Assembly: GCF_020537505.1 (NCBI RefSeq)
Contig: NZ_JAJBMO010000024.1
Coordinates: 1 to 60,182, forward strand
Direction of reading: 5' to 3'
DNA length: 60,182 bases
Source of the DNA: Blautia glucerasea
GTDB lineage: Bacteria > Bacillota > Clostridia > Lachnospirales > Lachnospiraceae
Part shown: in pieces, positions 34,569-42,387 of the stretch
Layout: every line of letters begins with the position of its first letter
Position numbering within the stretch: position 1 is the first letter of the stretch
Made by a program: the position numbers and the translations under genes
The notes under the pieces: model-generated
Seen by the model: only the letters and a program-made list of their open reading frames with translations
Database searches by the model: none
Told to the model about the DNA's origin: nothing

Positions 34569-35566
34569 TTAAACACACCCGGATATAATGGTGTTTTTCA
34601 ACTCTCTTGCTGCGGCCCCATAGGATGCTGGCTGTCATATACCAGGCAGATCTGACGCTCTGGCATTTCGTCTTTTAGTGGAATCTGTACGATTTCTTTT
34701 TTCAGAAGGGATGGGGCTGCCATTGGATGGGGCAAAAAGGCAAGGCCAAGCTCACATTTTACCAGCGGCAGGAGCTGGTCCGCAGTGGCAGCTTCCGTAT
34801 CTGGGGAAAAATCCAGGCCATGGGATAAAAATACACTATTGTAAAATTTATAGGTCATAGTTTCCCGTCCAAGAGAAATCAGCGGATAGTTTTTTACCTC
34901 CCGAAGGGAAAGCTCCTGGCTTCCCAGGGCTGTAAAAGTGGTACCGCCAACCAGGATCTCCTGAAAGGGCATGAGCATGATCTGTTTCAACGGGGAATCC
35001 ACCTCTGCCGGAGTGGAAACTACTGCAAAATCGATCTTTCCACTTTTTACGGATTCAATGGCTTCCGGGGTGGAATGGTTATAAAGCTTCAGCCGGATTC
35101 CCGGATAAGTCATATGGAAATTTTTTAATTTATCAAGCAGAAAAATATTCAAGGCAGTTTCACTGGCACCAATCGCCACACTTCCATGAGAAAGCCCGGA
35201 GCTGTCCGCCAGCTCTTCTTCTGCTGCTTGGAACTGCTCCATTGCACCAAGTACATGGGTATAAAGCCGTTCTCCCTCCGGGGTAAGCTGTACCCCGCGG
35301 TTAGTGCGGATAAATAAAGTGGTATTCAGCTGCTGTTCCAGACAGTTCATAGCCCGGGTGATATTAGGCTGGCTGTTGTTTAACGCCTGGGCTGCCTTGG
35401 TAAAGTTGTGGTATTTTGCCGGCTTCTGGGCATGGTCCAGACGGCCTTCACTGCCGGATAATATAATCACAACTTTATCCTTCCTGCCACGATTTCTCTT
35501 AGTTTTTCCTGCATAGTTTGTTTTGTTCCTTTCACAATAATATATTTGGAAAAAATTGTTCAGCAT
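34569..35566 (-). pseudogene. LysR-family regulator, damaged at both ends
   Basis: The centre is a clear LysR protein: KYHNFTKAAQALNNSQPNIT, RAMNCLEQQLNTTLFIRTNR and the effector domain (SVAIGASETALNIFLLDKLK). The C-terminus of the main frame, HPMGPQQES (stop 34598), is wrong. One extra G in the run at 34616-34619 would give HPMGAAARELKNTIISGCV with stop at 34569, a normal ending. The first 50 or so residues (GRKDKVVIILSGSEGRLDHA) lack the usual MNLxQLxYF start, so the N-terminus is also altered. No divergent operon is visible. Confidence 0.7.
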
Positions 35567-35680
35567 GGCATTTAATACATATGTTTTATACCGCCATTCT
35601 TTTCCTTTTGGAATATACCAGAGCTTTAGTTAAACAACAGACTGCAGCCAATTGTAACCTTTAGCTGTTGTTTTTCTTAT

Positions 35681-35755
35681 AATACCATAAAAGCAGGTCT
35701 CATGCATAATTTTATACATGAATCCTGCTTATGTTGGAACTGTTTACGTTACGGT
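35681..35755 (-). promoter_or_regulatory. Promoter/dyad element, copy 2 (partner at 4984-5056)
   Basis: The dyad CATGCATAAT/TTTATACATG (35701-35720) is flanked by AGCAGG and CCTGCT arms, giving a longer inverted repeat (35692-35728). On minus it is followed by TTTTATGGTATTATAAG with a possible -10. The layout and much of the sequence match the element at 4984-5056. It lies upstream of the damaged LysR gene. Confidence 0.5.
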
Positions 35756-35781
35756 TCATAGAAAATCTGAGTACTTTTATT

Positions 35782-35925
35782 TTATGCTCTGGATGTTTCT
35801 CCAATCAGCCCGGCAAGTTTATTTCCAGCTGAATCCTCTTTGAAAATTCTAAACGGAATGATATCTACACATTCCAATTTTGAAGGATTATATTCTTTCA
35901 AATGATTGTATATTTGCGGTTTCCT
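35782..35925 (-). pseudogene. GNAT-like N-terminal segment fused behind the broken GNAT-YoaP gene
   Basis: The frame ending at 35782 reads IYNHLKEYNPSKLECVDIIP, FRIFKEDSAGNKLAGLIGET, ending SRA. This resembles the first strands of a different GNAT acetyltransferase (YNxSK...IPFxIxxEDxxGNxLAGLIGET). It has no start of its own. Sequence upstream is the truncated GNAT-YoaP gene in another frame, so 35925 or so is a recombination junction. Confidence 0.4.
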
Positions 35926-36490
35926 GTACTTTTGGTACCCAATAGTATGTGTACGGGCACTGGTCAGTGTAGTATAGAACGAAGCCATTCCCGGACACCT
36001 TGGTCTGCTTGGCACATTCCTTGAATTTAGGTGGCTCGGCATTGGGTACAAGGGGTAAATACATCAGGTTAATCCCACAATCGGATACATCTGCAGTCCG
36101 GAAGCCCTTGTAAGCCAGGAACTTCGGATCGGCGAGAAATTCCCGTTTCCGTCCCTCGGCGCACAGGATGCAAATGCCATTCTTTCTCTGTGCATTGGCG
36201 TCACGGATACACTCATTCAAAAGGTTGCTGGAATATCCATGGCCTTTCATAGAACCGGAAACCCACAGGCAGTTGATGTAAAGCCAGTCATTTGCCTCAA
36301 TGGGCACCCATGCATTTTCTGCTGGGATATATTCGATAAAGCATTTTCCACGCTCCACACTGCGGTAAAAAACAAGCCCCTCATCGAAGCGCTGCTTCAG
36401 CCATTCTTTTTGGCAAGGCTCTGTTTGCCAGACATGGCACAACAGATGTGTTCTTTGTCGATATTTTCTTTCGTAATATAGATGTAGTTC
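35888..36490 (-). pseudogene. GNAT-YoaP acetyltransferase paralogue, frameshifted and 3'-truncated
   Basis: It starts at ATG 36490 (MNYIYITKENIDKEHICCAM, SGKQSLAKK). At 36407-36411 (T5 on plus, A5 in gene) one A is missing compared with the intact copy at 8656-9411. The main part then continues in the other frame (EWLKQRFDEGLVFYRSVERG, SGSMKGHGYSSNLLNEC, CPYTYYWVPKVQETA). Homology ends near 35930; the last 65 residues of the YoaP region are gone, and the fragment at 35782-35925 follows. One of its YoaP cysteines is also changed (CPYTY against CPFTC). Confidence 0.85.
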
Positions 36491-36560
36491 ATAGATTGTT
36501 CCCCTTTCCGAATGCTTATTTTGTTTCTAATACATTATTTTTCTATGTCCAATTAACATT

Positions 36561-36728
36561 TTATTCTTCATAAAAATCTCTACGGTATTGGGAGGGCGTG
36601 CAGCCTTCTGCTTTCTTAAATGCTTTCGTAAAAACTCTGTAATCGCCATATCCGCACTGGACAGAGATTTCTCCTATGGAAAGGGAGGTGGCAATCAAAA
36701 GTTTCTTGGCTTTTTCCATACGGATCAT
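36561..36728 (-). pseudogene. AraC-family regulator, C-terminal helix-turn-helix fragment
   Basis: A 55-codon frame from ATG 36728 reads MIRMEKAKKLLIATSLSIGE, ISVQCGYGDYRVFTKAFKKA, EGCTPSQYRRDFYEE. This is the second helix-turn-helix and closing segment of an AraC/XylS domain (IxEIAxxxGYxDxxxFxKAFKKxxGxTPxxYR). The sensor domain and the first half of the DNA-binding domain are absent. Confidence 0.8.
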
Positions 36729-36775
36729 ACCGTATCCCCTCCGTAACCCAGTTTTGGAATATTACACTCCGTGAT

Positions 36776-36888
36776 CAGTAACACGCTCCGCGATGCATAG
36801 AAATCATGCATTCGCATGATTTCGCGCCGAGGTTCTCGGGGTTTCTATGAGCTTTGTTCACAAAAAACACCTCGCGGAATGTTACCTG
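36776..36888. other. Multi-branched, highly structured non-coding element (113 nt)
   Basis: Nested complementary arms enclose two hairpins. CAGTAACA (36776-36783) pairs with TGTTACCTG (36880-36888). CCGCGA (36788-36793) pairs with TCGCGG (36872-36877). CATAGAAA (36796-36803) pairs with TTTCTATG (36842-36849). The first hairpin is GAAATCATGC-attc-GCATGATTTC (36800-36823), whose first four bases overlap the outer CATAGAAA arm, so the two pairings compete. The second is CCGAG-gtt-CTCGG (36827-36839). It sits in a 369-nt gene-free stretch (36729-37097) that otherwise holds nothing recognisable. It could be a small structured RNA, an intergenic repeat (BIME/MITE class) or an IS-derived end. Confidence 0.65.
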
Positions 36889-37097
36889 TGAACAATAACT
36901 ACAAACATTCTAAATTCCCCGTTTTCCTCTTTTTTGAACTCACTCAGAGCGTATGTATCTTTATAAATTAAAGGATATCTGATATCCGTTTTTGGGATAG
37001 GCCAAAATTATAGGAAAATGTATCAGTTTTTTAGAAAATCATCCTTGCAGAAAAAATGCACCGACTTACTTGAGCCAGTGCACATTTCGAGAAAATG

Positions 37098-37640
37098 TTA
37101 TTTATATAATTTCTCCCAACAATCTTTTGTCATTACGTTGGTGTGTCCAACACGTATCTCATTTAGGAGTGGCACAGGAACTTCATTGCAGGTATGATGA
37201 AAAACAAAACCCAGCTTTTCCTGTACACGCTTTGATTTTTGGTTTCCATCAAAATAGCCGCACCAGATGGTTGTCATGCCCAGGTCCTCAAATCCATGCC
37301 GCAGCAGTTCACTGGCAGCTTCTGGCATATAACCACGTCCCCAGAATGGCTGTCCTAGCCAGTAGCCAAGTTCGCATTCATCATCCCGCTCTGTCATATC
37401 CGTGTGTCCATTCAGCTTTAATTCTACGGCACCAATGGCAATGTTATTTTCTTTTTCACAGATTGCGTAACACTCCGTCCCATTGAATACATTTCTGATT
37501 ACGTCTTTACTCTCTTCTACACTTTTATGAGGCGGCCAGCCTGCAATAGGGCCGACTTCCGGATTTTTGGCATATTCAAATAAGCTGTCGGCATCTTCTT
37601 CTGTCCATTTTCTTTAAATCAGTCTTTGGGTTTCCAACAT
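37098..37640 (-). pseudogene. RimJ-type GNAT acetyltransferase with an in-frame stop at codon 9
   Basis: From ATG 37640 the frame reads MLETQRLI, TAA, RKWTEEDADSLFEYAKNPEV, then AGWPPHKSVEESKDVIRNVF, ELGYWLGQPFWGRGYMPEAA and GMTTIWCGYFDGNQKSKRVQ, ending at 37098: a complete GNAT of about 180 codons. The expected residue at codon 9 is Leu (TTA), so a single T-to-A change explains the stop. The acetyl-CoA loop QPFWGRGYMPEA and the N-x-x-S helix NQKSKRVQEKLGF are intact. Protein N-terminal or antibiotic acetylation is the usual role of the group. Confidence 0.85.
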
Positions 37641-37690
37641 TCTCTTTCACCTCAACATTTATACGATTCGGATTTTCTAAATATTATTTT

Positions 37691-38323
37691 TCACAACAGA
37701 TCCTTATCAATGATCTGATAATTTGCTCTATGTATGTACAGTGCCTTTCCATCTACCATAAGCTTTGTCATCTTCGGCAGATCATCTGGGATTTCCCAGT
37801 AAACATCATTTCCAGAAAAAGCTGCTATAGGCTGGCCGAGCTGAGATTTTATGACAACGATCCTGGATTTTCCAAAGTCATTCTTGTACTGGTTTAACAC
37901 TCTGGCAAGCGCTGCATTATCCGTAATTCCATTTCCACGATCGCTGTCAATTTCATCCAGGGAAAAATCCACTTCCGGTTCCAGTCCTTGCTGGACGAAA
38001 ACACAGGTATCTCCACAGCTTTCAATTTCTTTTCCGTCAATTGTAATGGTGATCACAGAAGACAAGTCATATCCGGTTACAGCCTTTCCATTGCTGTCAT
38101 AACTGGTTGTCTCAATTTTATTTCCGGTAATACTGATTTTCTTTCCTGTAGTTTTCAATGTCTGGCTTCCATAGTTATCATAGGTATATATGGTGTAGTT
38201 ATTTCCAACCAGTGATCCGTGGATATCATTGATAATGGAGCCCAACTTTGCACAGCCCGTTAATTGAAATACTAAAATTATGGTTAGAACGGTGAAAAAT
38301 CTTGATTTTATTTTCTTTGTCAT
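37691..38323 (-). CDS. DUF5052-like lipoprotein
   Basis: A 210-residue protein with lipoprotein signal MTKKIKSRFFTVLTIILVFQ and lipobox LTGC (Cys about residue 24). The mature part has the repeated Thr/Gly/Lys beta-rich pattern (YTIYTYDNYGSQTLKTTGKK) and a C-terminal SQLGQPIAAFSGNDVYWEIP. It matches the DUF5052 family as I remember it, a Lachnospiraceae/Clostridia envelope protein of unknown function. It lies 41 nt downstream of the small membrane protein gene and may be cotranscribed. Confidence 0.7.
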   Translation of the reverse strand: MTKKIKSRFFTVLTIILVFQLTGCAKLGSIINDIHGSLVGNNYTIYTYDNYGSQTLKTTGKKISITGNKIETTSYDSNGKAVTGYDLSSVITITIDGKEIESCGDTCVFVQQGLEPEVDFSLDEIDSDRGNGITDNAALARVLNQYKNDFGKSRIVVIKSQLGQPIAAFSGNDVYWEIPDDLPKMTKLMVDGKALYIHRANYQIIDKDLL

Positions 38324-38364
38324 TTGTATTCTTTCTCCTTCTTAGTTTGGATTTTTTCGCCAGT

Positions 38365-38874
38365 TTAAATTAATTTATCCTTTTTCATGCAACAGATTAA
38401 AGTTATAATAGAAATTAAAAATGGAATAATAAACATTACGAAAATCAGTAAAGCTTCTTCAATATCCGGATGGTTTAATTGATATCTTTGCGAAATCAAA
38501 AACACTAACATACATATGTAGAAGATTGTTTTTACAAGAGCATCACGTTTCAGTCTTCTTTTTTCTAATAAAGGATTTTTTCTCAGGCATATACAGGAAT
38601 GGATAAAAATTGCAATGCAAATAGCGAAAGGCATCACAACCGCCATTGCCAGAATTAAAGATACCAGCCAGCTGAAAGTGCTAAACACGGTGAAAAATCC
38701 AATGATCGCTGTCATAATTTCATCTACTGCCGGAAGCATGTTGGCAGTTGCAGTTGTCCCATTTTGGAATAAATAAATTCCGTATATCAAAATCCCCTCA
38801 ACAAAAATTAAAAATATGCTGTACAATAAAAAATAACCTGTGGTAATAATTGATAAAGTTCTCTCTCTTTTCAT
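38365..38874 (-). CDS. Four-helix membrane protein of unknown function
   Basis: A 169-residue protein with hydrophobic spans at about residues 9-32, 50-90 (two spans, AMAVVMPFAICIAIFIHSCI being the second), 111-123 and 138-163. A short basic loop KNPLLEKRRLKRD lies between spans. No conserved motif recognised. ATG 38874 is preceded by GGAGGGAAGG-like sequence. It is probably in an operon with the downstream lipoprotein. Confidence 0.65.
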   Translation of the reverse strand: MKRERTLSIITTGYFLLYSIFLIFVEGILIYGIYLFQNGTTATANMLPAVDEIMTAIIGFFTVFSTFSWLVSLILAMAVVMPFAICIAIFIHSCICLRKNPLLEKRRLKRDALVKTIFYICMLVFLISQRYQLNHPDIEEALLIFVMFIIPFLISIITLICCMKKDKLI

Positions 38875-39376
38875 CCTTCCCTCCTGTTACCGCATATTAA
38901 CAATAATTTACTTTGAAATAATGTATCTTGTATTCTATCATACTATTGAATTAGGTATTTAACAAGTTTTACTGATTCGATATGCATAAATTGATTTAAA
39001 TGTAGTATAATGCTTTTCCGTCTGGTGTGGCACAGACATAGATTTGACAGTTCTTATGGGTCAGTTTTTAAAGAAACTGTTCCGTGAATAATTCAGGTTT
39101 ATTATCCCAATTGGCAGAGTTCCAGTATAAAAAAAGACTGCTGGATTCTTCCTTCCAGCAGCCTTTCTCTACATTAATTGGAGGAATCAAACTTGTTGAG
39201 GGTCTCTCTTCGTGAGGGGCAAACTTGAGGGTTCTTCATGAGGGTTTCTGCCTGTAATGGAAAAGGATTGATCAGTTTCTTGGCTGACCAATCCTTTTTT
39301 CATAAGGATCTCTTGTCCTTTTATCCTTCTTTTCATATGATGTTTTTGCGGAAACTACCAAATGAAAGGAGGATAC
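38875..39376. other. Gene-free stretch with hairpin, imperfect direct repeats and probable IS end
   Basis: 38875-39120 shows no recognisable gene. A hairpin CTGCTGG/CCAGCAG lies at 39139-39162. Two imperfect direct repeats beginning CAAACTTG and ending TGAGGG lie at 39188-39218 and 39220-39244. The second contains GGGTTCTTCATGAGGG, which resembles the terminal repeats of ISL3-family elements, and an ISL3 transposase start follows at 39377. A terminator lies at 39261-39298. Confidence 0.5.
39261..39300 (+). terminator. Rho-independent terminator
   Basis: AAAAGGATTGATCAG (39261-39275) pairs with CTGACCAATCCTTTT (39284-39298), with one A-C mismatch, followed by a T-run to 39300 on plus. It probably insulates the ISL3 transposase gene from transcription entering the element. 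Confidence 0.75.
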
Positions 39377-39556
39377 ATGAATAGTATCACAGATTTACTT
39401 GACCTTGAAGATACTGATATAACAATTACGGATATTCAGATCCAAGGGCAAACCAAAACTCTCTTTCTTGAATCCAAACCAGTCGCTCATTACTGTCCTT
39501 CCTGTGGATATAAAATGCACTCTCGTGGGATCAAGCAAAGAAAAATCAATCATTGA
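39377..39556 (+). pseudogene. ISL3-family transposase, N-terminal fragment
   Basis: ATG 39377 behind AAAGGAGG. It reads MNSITDLLDLEDTDITITDI, QIQGQTKTLFLESKPVAHYC, PSCGYKMHSRGIKQRKINH, then stop. The CPSC zinc-ribbon and HSRG motif are typical of ISL3 transposases, which normally run to about 400 residues. The sequence leaves homology at INH (about 39553), where an IS30 remnant region begins, so the gene was cut by a second insertion or deletion. Confidence 0.8.
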
Positions 39557-39603
39557 ATAGGGACAGTCCCCATACCAGATTGTCACCAATCACCCAGAAC
39601 GGA

Positions 39604-39834
39604 ATGTTAGAAAAACGTTTGGGAACTTATGGATTCCTTTCAACTTTCGAGTATATACTAACCGATCGTGGATCAGAATCCGGTGATCCTGAATTATTAG
39701 AAACAGGGGTAAACTGTATATAGCGCACCAGCATTTATTACTGTGATCCTATGAGGAACGGGCAAAAAGGAGGGCTTGAGCAGGCACATACCATGTTCCG
39801 CATGGTGCTTCCCGGGATATTTAGTACAAATTAA
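39604..39834 (+). pseudogene. IS30-family transposase, catalytic-core fragment
   Basis: The frame reads MLEKRLGTYGFLSTFEYILT, DRGSESGDPELLETGVNCI, TAG, RTSIYYCDPMRNGQKGGLEQ, AHTMFRMVLPGIFSTN. This matches the DDE core of IS30 transposases (ILTDRGSEFxxP... then YYCDPMxSxQKGxIExxHxxxRxxLP), with an in-frame TAG in the middle and an abrupt end. Its last bases overlap the 3' end of the Nudix gene on minus. It is a dead remnant. Confidence 0.75.
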
Positions 39835-40300
39835 TTTTCTTTTTCACAAGTTGGTCCCCTTCATATTGTAGCTTTATGGAGAAAAAGCGTTCTTCATTTG
39901 AAAGGAGCAGATCAAGAAATACTCTGTCGCCTTCCCAGGTAGGCAGATTCGGAACCTGTGTTTTATCAACCCAGCGAAGCTCTCCTTCGTTGCAAGTAAT
40001 AAGCTCACCAGTATATCCATCTGCTGTAAACACGCACATAAGCTCCGATTCACATTTGTTGTTTACAAACGTTACCAGACCGCGGAACTTATAAGCAGTA
40101 AGTGTAAGTCCTGTTTCCTCTCTCACTTCACGGACAAGGCATTCTTCCGGTGACTCATCCCTCTCCACATGTCCGCCTACTCCAATCCATTTGCCTTCGT
40201 TTATGTCGTTTGGCTTTTTTGTTCTGTGAAGCATCAGATATTGATTATTATTTTCTATATAACATAAAGTTGTAATTGTCATTTTCGTTTTGTTTAACAC
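39821..40300 (-). CDS. Nudix hydrolase (8-oxo-dGTP diphosphatase-like, MutT/YjhB)
   Basis: A 159-residue protein with a complete Nudix box GGHVERDESPEECLVREVRE, continuing ETGL (about residues 42-65), and the N-terminal TTLCYIENNNQYLMLHRTKK typical of the Firmicute 8-oxo-dGTP diphosphatase group. It hydrolyses nucleoside diphosphate-X compounds, possibly oxidised nucleotides. The start may be GTG 40300 or ATG 40282; ribosome sites do not decide. The C-terminal end overlaps an IS30 remnant on the other strand, yet the length is normal. Confidence 0.9.
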   Translation of the reverse strand: MLNKTKMTITTLCYIENNNQYLMLHRTKKPNDINEGKWIGVGGHVERDESPEECLVREVREETGLTLTAYKFRGLVTFVNNKCESELMCVFTADGYTGELITCNEGELRWVDKTQVPNLPTWEGDRVFLDLLLSNEERFFSIKLQYEGDQLVKKKINLY

Positions 40301-40345
40301 CCTTTACATTTAGAAATCTGGAAAGCTTATAATAATGATATTGTT

Positions 40346-41077
40346 TTATAGGGTATAGCAGTCGTACCTTATGGCTTTTCCATTCAGGGTATAAGAAGGT
40401 TTTCTCCCAGCCAGGAACTCACTTTTCAAAGGTCTTTTCACAATAATCTTATCCGGTCCCGCGCTGATAGCGGCATCAAAAAGGTCGGTCTCCTCGGAGC
40501 ATGGGGGTTCCAGCTTCTGGATCAGCTGTAACTTCTTGTTGATCAGGCTGGACTTCTGTCTCGCAGGAAACATGGGATCCAGATAAATTACATCTACCGG
40601 ATCCAGAAGAGCAGGCATTAACTCCACGCTGTTGCCCTCCACCAGCTTCATCCGGGCTGCAATTTCCTTTAATACCGGATGCTTTTTCGCCCGGCGCAGG
40701 GCATCTTTTAAAAGAACTGCGATTACCGGATTCTGTTCATACAAAGTTACTTCATAGCCCTGGGCCGCAAGAAGAAATCCGTCCTCTCCCATTCCTGCTG
40801 TGGCGTCAATAGCTTTGCGTCCCTCTTTTTCCGACTTGGAAGCCCGAACAAGCATTTCGTGCTGGAGGCGGCCGTTTGTGACACGGTGTAGCATGTTTTC
40901 GAAATCGCCTTGATAAGTCAGACCATATCCAGTCAGGGAAACACCTTTTAAATTAAAAAGCACCGTCAGTTGATCCCCAGGCTTTTCCACAAGAAGAGCC
41001 CCTGTGCGTCTGGAAAAAGACTCCGCCATATCCCTCTGTCCGCCCTTTTCCAGGCAAACTACAATTTTATCACTCAT
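40346..41077 (-). CDS. rsmJ: Class I SAM methyltransferase, RsmJ-like (16S rRNA guanine-N2)
   Basis: About 243 residues from ATG 41077 (MSDKIVVCLEKGGQRDMAES; GAGAAG upstream; a longer start at 41146 is less supported). The SAM site is KAIDATAGMGEDGFLLAAQG. The catalytic loop VIYLDPMFPARQKSSLINKK is characteristic of RsmJ, which methylates G1516 of 16S rRNA. IIVKRPLKSEFLAGRKPSYT is also typical. It is a housekeeping gene, intact among many remnants. Confidence 0.85.
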   Translation of the reverse strand: MSDKIVVCLEKGGQRDMAESFSRRTGALLVEKPGDQLTVLFNLKGVSLTGYGLTYQGDFENMLHRVTNGRLQHEMLVRASKSEKEGRKAIDATAGMGEDGFLLAAQGYEVTLYEQNPVIAVLLKDALRRAKKHPVLKEIAARMKLVEGNSVELMPALLDPVDVIYLDPMFPARQKSSLINKKLQLIQKLEPPCSEETDLFDAAISAGPDKIIVKRPLKSEFLAGRKPSYTLNGKAIRYDCYTL

Positions 41078-41192
41078 GTTTTCTTCTCTTTCTTTGGTCA
41101 TGCTCCTAAATCGGTTCTCCAATTCAAGAAAATAGTTTTGGAACATGCTTATGTATAATGAAATATTTTACAACGAGGAAAGGAAAATTTCA

Positions 41193-41342
41193 ATGAAAGA
41201 AAAAGACTCCGAAATAGTATTCAAAGTTACGTCCGCCAAAAGCACTTTTTTCGGTGGCCGAAAACGCAGATGCTATTCAAAACATCTACATTTAAATGGG
41301 AATTTTGTAAAATGTCTAATACCTATATTTTATTGTGTCTAA
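41193..41342 (+). CDS. Small hypothetical ORF (49 codons)
   Basis: ATG 41193 has GAGGAAAGGAAAA upstream with acceptable spacing. The product starts MKEKDSEIVFKVTSAKSTFF and ends CLIPIFYCV. No family recognised and no membrane span. It may be a chance frame or a remnant in the gap between rsmJ and the next Nudix gene. Listed because of its ribosome site. Confidence 0.2.
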   Translation: MKEKDSEIVFKVTSAKSTFFGGRKRRCYSKHLHLNGNFVKCLIPIFYCV

Positions 41343-41361
41343 TCTCTGTCGAGCATTATAA

Positions 41362-41934
41362 TTATAACTGCTTCATTTTTTCCAGAAGTTTGGAGTACAC
41401 ATTTGCTACAAACCATGGCTCTGTAGATTTCTCAAGTGCTTTTTCCGGGGAAAACCAGGCGACACCGCTGTTTTCGTCGGCTTTTATGGAAACTGCCTCA
41501 TCAGAGTCTGCTTCCAGCAGATAGGTTACGTTCAGATGTAAATGGCTGGATATGTAGTTGCCTTTTTTCACATGACCGTCTACGGTAAGGGATTCCAGGG
41601 AGAAAATCTCCTCGGACACTGGTTTCACGTTGGTAATTCCTGCTTCTTCTTTTACTTCGCGAAGTGCTACAGAAAGCAAGTCCGTTTCTCCATCTGCATG
41701 TCCGCCCAACCAGGACCAGGAATTGTAGATATTGTGATAGACCATGAGAACTTTACTTCTATCTTTATTGACCACCCAGGCGGAGGCTGTCATATGTGCC
41801 ACTGTATTTTCTCTGGAAAAAGCATTGTCATTATTCCTGATCCAGTTTAAGAGCAGCAGTTTATCCATCTTTTCCTGCTCATTAAATGGCTTATAATCTT
41901 CAATTTGATTGATTAATTCCTGACGGGTTATCAT
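41362..41934 (-). CDS. Nudix hydrolase
   Basis: A 190-residue protein with Nudix box GGHADGETDLLSVALREVKE, continuing EAGI (about residues 76-99), preceded by an extended N-terminal region (MITRQELINQIEDYKPFNEQ). This is the longer ADP-ribose-pyrophosphatase-like or NudF-like type often annotated simply as Nudix hydrolase. Substrate not assignable. It is flanked downstream by the rsmJ region and upstream by the foldback element at 41957-42035. Confidence 0.88.
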   Translation of the reverse strand: MITRQELINQIEDYKPFNEQEKMDKLLLLNWIRNNDNAFSRENTVAHMTASAWVVNKDRSKVLMVYHNIYNSWSWLGGHADGETDLLSVALREVKEEAGITNVKPVSEEIFSLESLTVDGHVKKGNYISSHLHLNVTYLLEADSDEAVSIKADENSGVAWFSPEKALEKSTEPWFVANVYSKLLEKMKQL

Positions 41935-41956
41935 ATGGTAATTGCTCCTTTTCTAA

Positions 41957-42035
41957 AGCGTGTTTGAAAAAGGCTTTCTGCAAGATATACGACACACTTT
42001 GTGGGAGATTGCGGAAATGATTTTTCAAACGCGCT
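41957..42035. repeat. 79-bp foldback element (MITE-like or hairpin RNA)
   Basis: Terminal arms AGCGTGTTTGAAAAA (41957-41971) and TTTTTCAAACGCGCT (42021-42035) pair with one mismatch. Inside, TTTCTGCAA (41975-41983) and TTGCGGAAA (42009-42017) also pair with one mismatch, and CACACTTTGTGG can form the tip. The whole element folds into one long hairpin. It begins just upstream of the Nudix start on minus and contains no gene. Confidence 0.7.
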
Positions 42036-42162
42036 CTGGTATTCTTTTGGAAAAGTATAACATAACGAGTTTGAGATTACATCTGATTAATTGCATTTTC
42101 TCTGGAAAACTTCTAAAAGTCAAAAGCCGGGGCGGATGATCGTTTCTGACTTTTTGGGGGGA

Positions 42163-42387
42163 TTATTCTCTTATAAAATTTGTGAATCCCATCGGTTCCT
42201 GCTTCGGCAGGGGAAGTATAATTTCATTGTCTTTGATATATGGTGAGAATCTGGTTTTACGGCCTCCGGATAAATCTACTTTCATTAAGTCTGTTATTTC
42301 TTTTTGTATATCTTTCGGAGTATTAGTCTGGTTCATCCAGGTAATATCTTTTACAAAGGGTGCCTGTGCCCTGTCTCAAATGCAGTT
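42163..42387 (-). pseudogene. Unrecognised C-terminal gene fragment behind ogt
   Basis: The frame ending at 42163 reads APFVKDITWMNQTNTPKDIQ, KEITDLMKVDLSGGRKTRFS, PYIKDNEIILPLPKQEPMGF, TNFIRE. Codon use looks real. It has no start with a ribosome site and overlaps the last codons of ogt in another frame. The family is not recognised; probably the tail of a lost gene joined to ogt by deletion. Confidence 0.4.

Noticed and set aside
35701..35720. Dyad CATGCATAAT/TTTATACATG as an ArgR box
   Set aside because: The half-sites are separated by six central bases instead of four and no arginine gene is nearby; left as an unknown operator.
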